64,000 nucleotides of DNA, taken from NCBI GenBank assembly GCA_963966185.1, contig CAWZYM010000261.1:1-64000 (forward strand), read 5' to 3'. Shown here piece by piece: positions 57,519 through 64,000 of the stretch. Origin of the DNA: Rhabditoides inermis (taxonomy: Eukaryota > Nematoda > Chromadorea > Rhabditida > Rhabditidae). Every line of letters begins with the position of its first letter. The stretch's first letter is position 1. The translations under genes were made by a program, and so were the position numbers. The notes under the pieces were generated by a model. That model did not search any database. It was not told where the DNA came from and was given only the letters and a program-made list of their open reading frames with translations.

Positions 57519-58050
57519 CAGTACAGCTCGAGTTAGATGATCCCTGTCCATGGACGTCCATGGACGTCCGGGATTTTGGTGGACGTTTCTGGTGTCTCTC
57601 TCTTTACACACTCTCTCGCGTTCCTATCGCCTCCTCCCCACAGGCAATTTGTGGCCCCTGTTTGAAGGGAATGTGGGCAGTGAGAGATCTGATTTTTCGA
57701 AATGAACTTTTCATGAAGCCAAACCATTACCATCAATTATGTTTTGTTCTGAGCATCTCGAATATACCATATTTCATAGTGCTCCGATGAAATTCATTAC
57801 TTACTGACTTTCAGTACTGACTTCCATTTTTACTTGAGTATTCAAAGCATAATTTATAAGATGTATATGTAGTATTGTTCGCATTGTTTGTCTTAGTCTA
57901 CATGTGGTTTGTGGTGACTAGAGATGGTCCGGTTAACCGTCATTTCGGTTATTTTTCCGGTTTCCGGTTATTTAACCGGTTCGGTTAACCGGTTAACCGG
58001 AAACCGTTTTGATTTCGGTTAACCGGATAACCGAACCGAAAAACCGTGAC
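57519..58050. repeat. Duplicated element segment plus AACCGG segment
   Basis: 57519-57917 matches 55365-55773, and 57918-58108 matches 55786-55789 joined to 57208-57379. This is the second unit of the tandem duplication, without the 1.4-kb insertion. Confidence 0.88.
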
Positions 58051-58108
58051 AGAACTCACAATACCCACAAAAACATAGCAACAATTTGTTTTTGACTGTC
58101 AATTCTGT

Positions 58109-58381
58109 TTACTTGTCGTTTGTCTGGCCTTGAAAGAAGTGGATGATGTTCGCGAATAAGATGCTCATGGTCATCTCCGTTCGTGGCACTATCGGATCCC
58201 GCATCATATACCTCGAGTCGGTGACAGGCCCTCCATTGGACGACCTATGCCTTCCTGGAAATGAATGTACTCGGGATATGTTCGGAAGGGATTCCGAGAT
58301 GTTCGACTGGCACTCACTGATATGGGCAGAGTTGACCAACAGAACGGAGCAGATGACAATCACAAGGAGCAAGAGCCGCAT
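58109..58381 (-). CDS. Small secreted peptide precursor, 69 aa (copy 2)
   Basis: Exon 1 58381-58318 and exon 2 58254-58109 on the minus strand, with the same 63-nt intron as copy 1. The predicted protein is the same as that of 44428-44700, including signal peptide and RRHRSS site; the stop is TAA instead of TGA. The promoter is also related: a TATA box at 58431-58426 and the upstream tcctatcag phrase are kept. Identity of the coding part with divergence outside suggests either very recent duplication or selection. The 3' half of this copy was duplicated again to give 57380-57518. Confidence 0.7.
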   Translation of the reverse strand: MRLLLLVIVICSVLLVNSAHISECQSNISESLPNISRVHSFPGRHRSSNGGPVTDSRYMMRDPIVPRTEMTMSILFANIIHFFQGQTNDK

Positions 58382-58426
58382 TGCGAGAGTGAAGGTTGGT
58401 GGCTCATGTGCGCGAAACACAAACAT

Positions 58427-58862
58427 TTATAGTGCTACAAACCCTCTGATACTGATAGGAGAGAAAGCGAGCGAGTGGAACAAATCAACAAAAACTCAAA
58501 ACGGTTTCAGTAAATGTTTTTTTGCGACAGAACAGTTCATAATTGAAGAGTCAAACGTTGGGATGTGATAGTTGTGTCATTTAATCATTCATCACACACG
58601 TAGAGCTTTTGTTAGTCAACTGTGTAGCTAATCGAGCCGTTGTCTTTGAACATATTTCCTCCCGTCAGCGCCAATAGCATCACACTACAAAGATGCCTTA
58701 TCGCGTTTTCTCTCCGACATCTTTCAAAAAGCATGTGTCTAGATCGTGCTTATTCTTATCAGGAAAAAAAACTATGCAATCGGTCTGGTTCTGATTACAC
58801 TTGATTAGCATACTTTCGCCACACCCTTGTCTCGTTCATTCCGGGTCAGTTAGTGGCGATAA
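58427..58862. other. Intergenic, dispersed repeat, no gene
   Basis: 58735-58850 matches 62365-62485 in diverged form (actatgcaatcggtctg, gattacactt, ccaggtcagttagtggcg). Confidence 0.5.
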
Positions 58863-59993
58863 GGGTGCGACTTATTTCTGCCACAATCTGCCACAACTCC
58901 TCATTTTCACACGAGCAAAACATTTGGCGGTAACCGGAATCGAACCCGCGAAGCATGGGGGCCACAACGCAGCGTACATGCACAGAGCCATGAAGCTAGT
59001 GAATGAGCGTGGTTCATTCGCGCTTACCTCTCCGAGCCCAATTTTTGCAGTATTGAAGCGTGGGGCGGTAGGTTATTCGTGAAGAGACCAATCTCGAACT
59101 TAAATTTTCGTCTGCATCGTTGGCAGCGGCAGATTCGAAAGTAACGCAGAATCGTCCTTCTTTCGCAAATATTGAAAAAATTTTCACAAATTCACTTCTC
59201 ATTTTCCCGTCCCCGCGAGCGGTTGCCCCTTCCCGCGCTCCCTCGAATGACCACCCGACGACAATGAAAGTCACCGCCGCCGCCGCTCGGAGATGAGTTT
59301 CTGTGGAGTATCAACTGATTCTCGAATTGAGGCCGTTCACTGTGAGACGATAAGGCGACGCCGATTAAGCCTGTTGGGAGTGCACTAGTAGGGCGAAGCG
59401 CGGATTCTCGATTGGAGGAAAAGAAGGTACAAAGCGAAATCGAACTGAAGGGCGACGGCGGCACCCGCGACCGGGAGAGAAGTACGTCACTGTTATCGAT
59501 CGATGTCCGGAGCCGTTCACTGTGAGACGATAAGGAGGAGCCGAATAAGCCTGTTGGGAGTGCACTAGTGGGTAACTCACGGATTTCTTGGATTTCGCAA
59601 CGTGATAATGACGAATGGATCAACCGTAAGCAAGTATGCAAATGGTCGAGAGAAGTTCGAGAACGTTTGACGTTAGAGGCAACGTGGTCCATATGGCTCA
59701 CGCGTTCGAAGACGAATCAAGGCCGCATACTCTATATGGAAGAAGGAAGAAAATTCTCGAAAGATGCTACCCACCGAATGAGGCTTTGCTATAGGGAGCA
59801 ATACCCTCCAAGGACCCATCCGGGGACTAAACACTAAACCTTTGTACATTCCGCACCAGTTTGTATTTCGTGTTTTGTGTTTTGTCTGCGCCTATGGATA
59901 AACCATTATTATTATTGCAATTCTGTTAGGTTAATATGATTTTTAATAATACTCCGAGTCAAAAATAGGTCGCCACTGTTCCTTTAACGACTT
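58863..59993. mobile_element. Family B TIR element interrupted by another repeat
   Basis: The left part (gcgacttatttctgccacaa, tRNA-like B box on the minus strand near 58930) runs to about 59172. The right part (gttaggttaatatga...cgccactgttcct) is 59927-59993 with TTAA at 59994-59997. Between them sits the repeat at 59175-59926. Confidence 0.75.
59175..59926 (+). mobile_element. Unclassified retroelement-like repeat ending in (ATT)n
   Basis: Inserted inside the family B element. It ends with ggataaaccattattattatt, a tail typical of non-LTR elements. A frame at 59568-59837 (NSRISWISQRDNDEWINRKQ..., ending THPGTKH) has relatives at 39640-39850 and 34780-34960, so it may be the end of an element ORF. 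59341-59395 and 59511-59575 are internal direct repeats (ccgttcactgtgagacgata, cctgttgggagtgcactagt). Confidence 0.6.
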
Positions 59994-59997
59994 TGCG

Positions 59998-61166
<1,169 letters not shown>

Positions 61167-61170
61167 TTAA

Positions 61171-61645
61171 AAGAACGTACCACTCTAAATTTCGTGTGTA
61201 AACAACGACTGCTACGTGAAAATACGTGAAAATACAATCACTTTTCATGAATAAACTATATGCTAAAAATAAAGATAATGTGTAGAAAACGCTTTGCGAA
61301 GTTGTGTATTTCGTAGTGAGAAACACCGAAATGTGCCGTAGAACATTTTGTACGCACAAAGCACACTATTTAATGAATTGTTACATATGTCATTGTGTGT
61401 ATATGCACATATGATTATCATTGATAGTCATATGAGCATACACATTTTTGGTTTTAGAAGTGTGCGTTGTGCATCTACGGCATATTTCGGTATTTCTCAC
61501 TACGAAATACACAACTTCGTGACGCGTTTTCTACACCTTATCTTAATTTTTAGCATATAGTTTATTGATGAAAAGTGATTTTATTTTTACTTTCTTTCAC
61601 GTGGTGGTCGTGGTTTACACACGAAATTTAGAGTAGTACGTTCCT
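61171..61645. mobile_element. TTAA-flanked long-TIR element (aaggaacgtac ends)
   Basis: The ends aagaacgtaccactctaaat and atttagagtagtacgttcct, flanked by TTAA at 61167-61170 and 61646-61649. The arms are about 180 bp (gaagttgtgtatttcgtagt inverted at about 61498). No coding capacity. Confidence 0.9.
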
Positions 61646-61649
61646 TTAA

Positions 61650-63173
61650 TGAGTTGTCGATCTATAAGATCTTTTGTCTGCTGAGAATCTGCGTCTCCGT
61701 TTCCGGTACCGTGTCTACTATTTCACAATCACAACAACCCGTCTTCAAACCGTACAGAAGCTACGCTCCAACTTCACCAAGACCTCTTCAACCTCCTCGA
61801 TCATTGCGCGATCCTTTTTTCTCATATCTTCTTCCCCTCTTTCTCGTAACTTTCGCCTATACTACATATGATTGGGGAAGTCGAATTCGATATGAGTTTT
61901 GATGTCTGGATAATCGGCTGCAAAAATAAATGAAAAGGTTCTCATCAGCTTCATGTACAAAACGACTGGAAAACAGTTTTTTTCTTGGTCCTTTGGTCTT
62001 GTCTATCATAATCTTTGGAAAGTGTTTGATTGTTTGTCTTGCACTCTTGCATACACTGAGTGATAAGCAAACAGTGATAAACAGATTAGTAATTACTTTT
62101 TTGTTATCGCAAGATTTTGGGAACAAAGAACTCCAAGTTTAGAACAACACAAAAAATGCGAACGAATGTAATTTTTCACAGTTTTTCTTTCAGTCTAACA
62201 AGAAGAGATTTTTCACAGTTTTTCTTTCAGTCTAACAAGTTCTGTCAGTCAACTATGTATGTAGCTAATGAAGCCGTTGTCTTTGAGTGTTTTTTTTTTT
62301 TTTGCGTTAGCATCACACTATAAAGATGCCTTATCGCGTTTCTTTCCGACATTTTTCAAAGAGCGTATGTTTAGATCGTGCTTATTTTAATCAGGAGAAA
62401 ACTATGCAATCGGTCTGACTCTGATTACACTTTGATAAGCAGACTTTCGCGACATCCATGTTCTCGTTAATTCCAGGTCAGTTAGTGGCGACACGGCCAT
62501 ACGGGTACAAGCGTGTGTAGATCATAATACTTGGAGAACAATAACGAACTATATTTGAACAGGCATTGTGCATACTATCTCGGAACACTTTTAGAAAAAA
62601 AACTCGCTGGTGTTTGGCAAACTTCATTTTGCTAAAGTCCTCTCCAATTCTCCAGGAGCACGATTTGTGCGCAAGCACTTTGTATACGTTGTGGCAAACA
62701 ATTTTCGAGATCTGTTTCACGTTTGATGACTAGGGCATCGATTAATGATAGTTTTCGTAAACTCCAAATTGCGCTGCTTGCGCGCTACCGGTGCAAAATC
62801 GCCAATGCGCATGAATGGTGCGGGGCGATTTGAACTGGAGAATTGGAACTGGAGAAAAAAAGAAGAAATTTCGAGTCTAGCGCATAATGCATTATGGTGA
62901 ATCAAAAACCGAAAATTACCATTGTACTACTAAATTTATACATTCAGATAAACCTTACTCTAAACAAGTGTTTTCTTTTCTGAAACGTGGAACATGACAT
63001 TATCTATTTTTTAGCTGGAAAACAATAACAGAATTCTTGAGTTTTTTTCACTCAAATCAGATGCATTGTTGTTACAAAATGAATATTATCTCTTAAAAAA
63101 ACACGCGTAATGAGAGTGAGTGTAAGTTAACCCAATTGAACAAAAGCGCATGCATAAATCTTCACAAACACAG

Positions 63174-63210
<37 letters not shown>

Positions 63211-64000
63211 TCTCTTTTTTTGCTTTTCTCTCTCTCTCATCTCTCTCTCACACTGTCTCTATCTCTAAGATTGACATTATTCATTTGTATTATTATATGT
63301 CATCGGTTACTTCAACAGTCCGATGTGCGCAGTTTTGGGTTAGTCTTGTGAACATTTCAAGCTAGGCACGCGATCACAATGAATTGAGTCAAATCAAACT
63401 AAACTTCTTTACGCGACGCGAGTTGTTCGAAGAAAAACAACAACATGAGTTTTGGTTCTAGCGTCTTGGAAACTCTGGCGCGATCCCTATTTTGATTCGC
63501 CAAACAAGAGGGGCATGACATTACTTATTCTTTTTTCAAAGAGTTCATTTATGTTTGAGAAATATTTTTCCGTAACTTCCCATGTATCTGTTTTCATTAG
63601 ACTGATTGAAATACAGTGTTGTTTGTAGTTTCGTATGTTCTCCGTACCGCGAGAACTGATTACTGATTGTAACTGATTGCAAATTGTGAAAAGTAGAATT
63701 AGTACTTTCTTTTTTGAAATGTGTGGGGCCAAGCGAAGCCCGAACCCCGAAAAGTCCAAAGTACATAGTGCTGCATTTAGTGAAAAAAAAACAATTTCTC
63801 AAGTTGTTTTCTATCACACTGAAGAATTCTTTTTGTGTTGACTATAATAAACGGAAAAACAACAACAGTAGACATCTATTAGAAGCACATGCCGTACGCA
63901 AACGGTCTTATGGATCAAGTACAATATCACAATTTCTTCTAGCGAGCAGCTGACAACGTGTCAATGTGATCGTCACTCATTTTGCGATAGCGGAACATCT
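61650..64000. other. Intergenic, no gene
   Basis: A direct repeat ttcacagtttttctttcagt occurs at 62175 and 62212. A (CT)n tract lies at 63179-63240. 62365-62485 is a dispersed repeat shared with 58735-58850. No gene recognised. Confidence 0.4.
63179..63240. repeat. (CT)n tract
   Basis: CT dinucleotides with a ttttttgctttt interruption. Confidence 0.9.

Overview
This window is nuclear DNA of a free-living-type (rhabditid) nematode. The evidence is a cuticle collagen with the typical Cys and Gly-X-Y layout, several nematode-only chemoreceptor families (srh-, sre- and str/srj-like), small introns of 40-100 nt with consensus ends, and an AT-rich background packed with short palindromic elements. 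I cannot fix the genus from sequence alone.

Layout. 1-2.3 kb: no recognisable gene. 3.0-8.6 kb: an srh-type chemoreceptor broken by a LINE, which itself carries a second copy of the same LINE family. 10.2-11.15 kb: an unexplained 179-codon ORF and, just beyond it, a 3' fragment of an 18S rRNA gene, both on the minus strand. 12.8-13.8 kb: a complete cuticle collagen. 14.2-20.6 kb: a tandem array of three ARF-family small GTPase genes with the same intron phases. The first looks functional, the second has lost the switch II glycines and glutamine, and the third is frameshifted and split by an insertion. 23.1-26.0 kb: a complete 15-exon UDP-glycosyltransferase. 27.3-27.8 kb: an RTE-type LINE remnant. 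28.7-31.5 kb: an intact endonuclease-reverse transcriptase ORF. 32.6-33.35 kb: a truncated str/srj-like receptor. 33.4-33.9 kb: an 83-aa gene of unknown function. 37.5-39.1 kb: a complete sre-type receptor. 47.2-49.3 kb (minus): another sre-like receptor. 44.4 kb and 58.1-58.4 kb: two copies, in opposite orientation, of a small secreted-peptide gene, with two further exon-2 fragments. 52.0-52.5 kb: the start of a basic, probably nuclear protein.

Between the genes lies a dense population of non-autonomous elements with terminal inverted repeats. At least four unrelated families sit on TTAA target sites, one AACCGG-rich family has a perfect 8-bp target duplication, and several carry tRNA-like (A box / B box) sequence. 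Two regions show nested insertion histories that can be read directly.

The genes do not form one pathway. They are typical fast-evolving arm-type content (chemosensory receptors, detoxification, secreted peptide, cuticle) in which tandem duplication and transposon insertion are changing genes. The most unusual item is the decaying ARF array. All family assignments are from motif recognition by eye; no database search was run.
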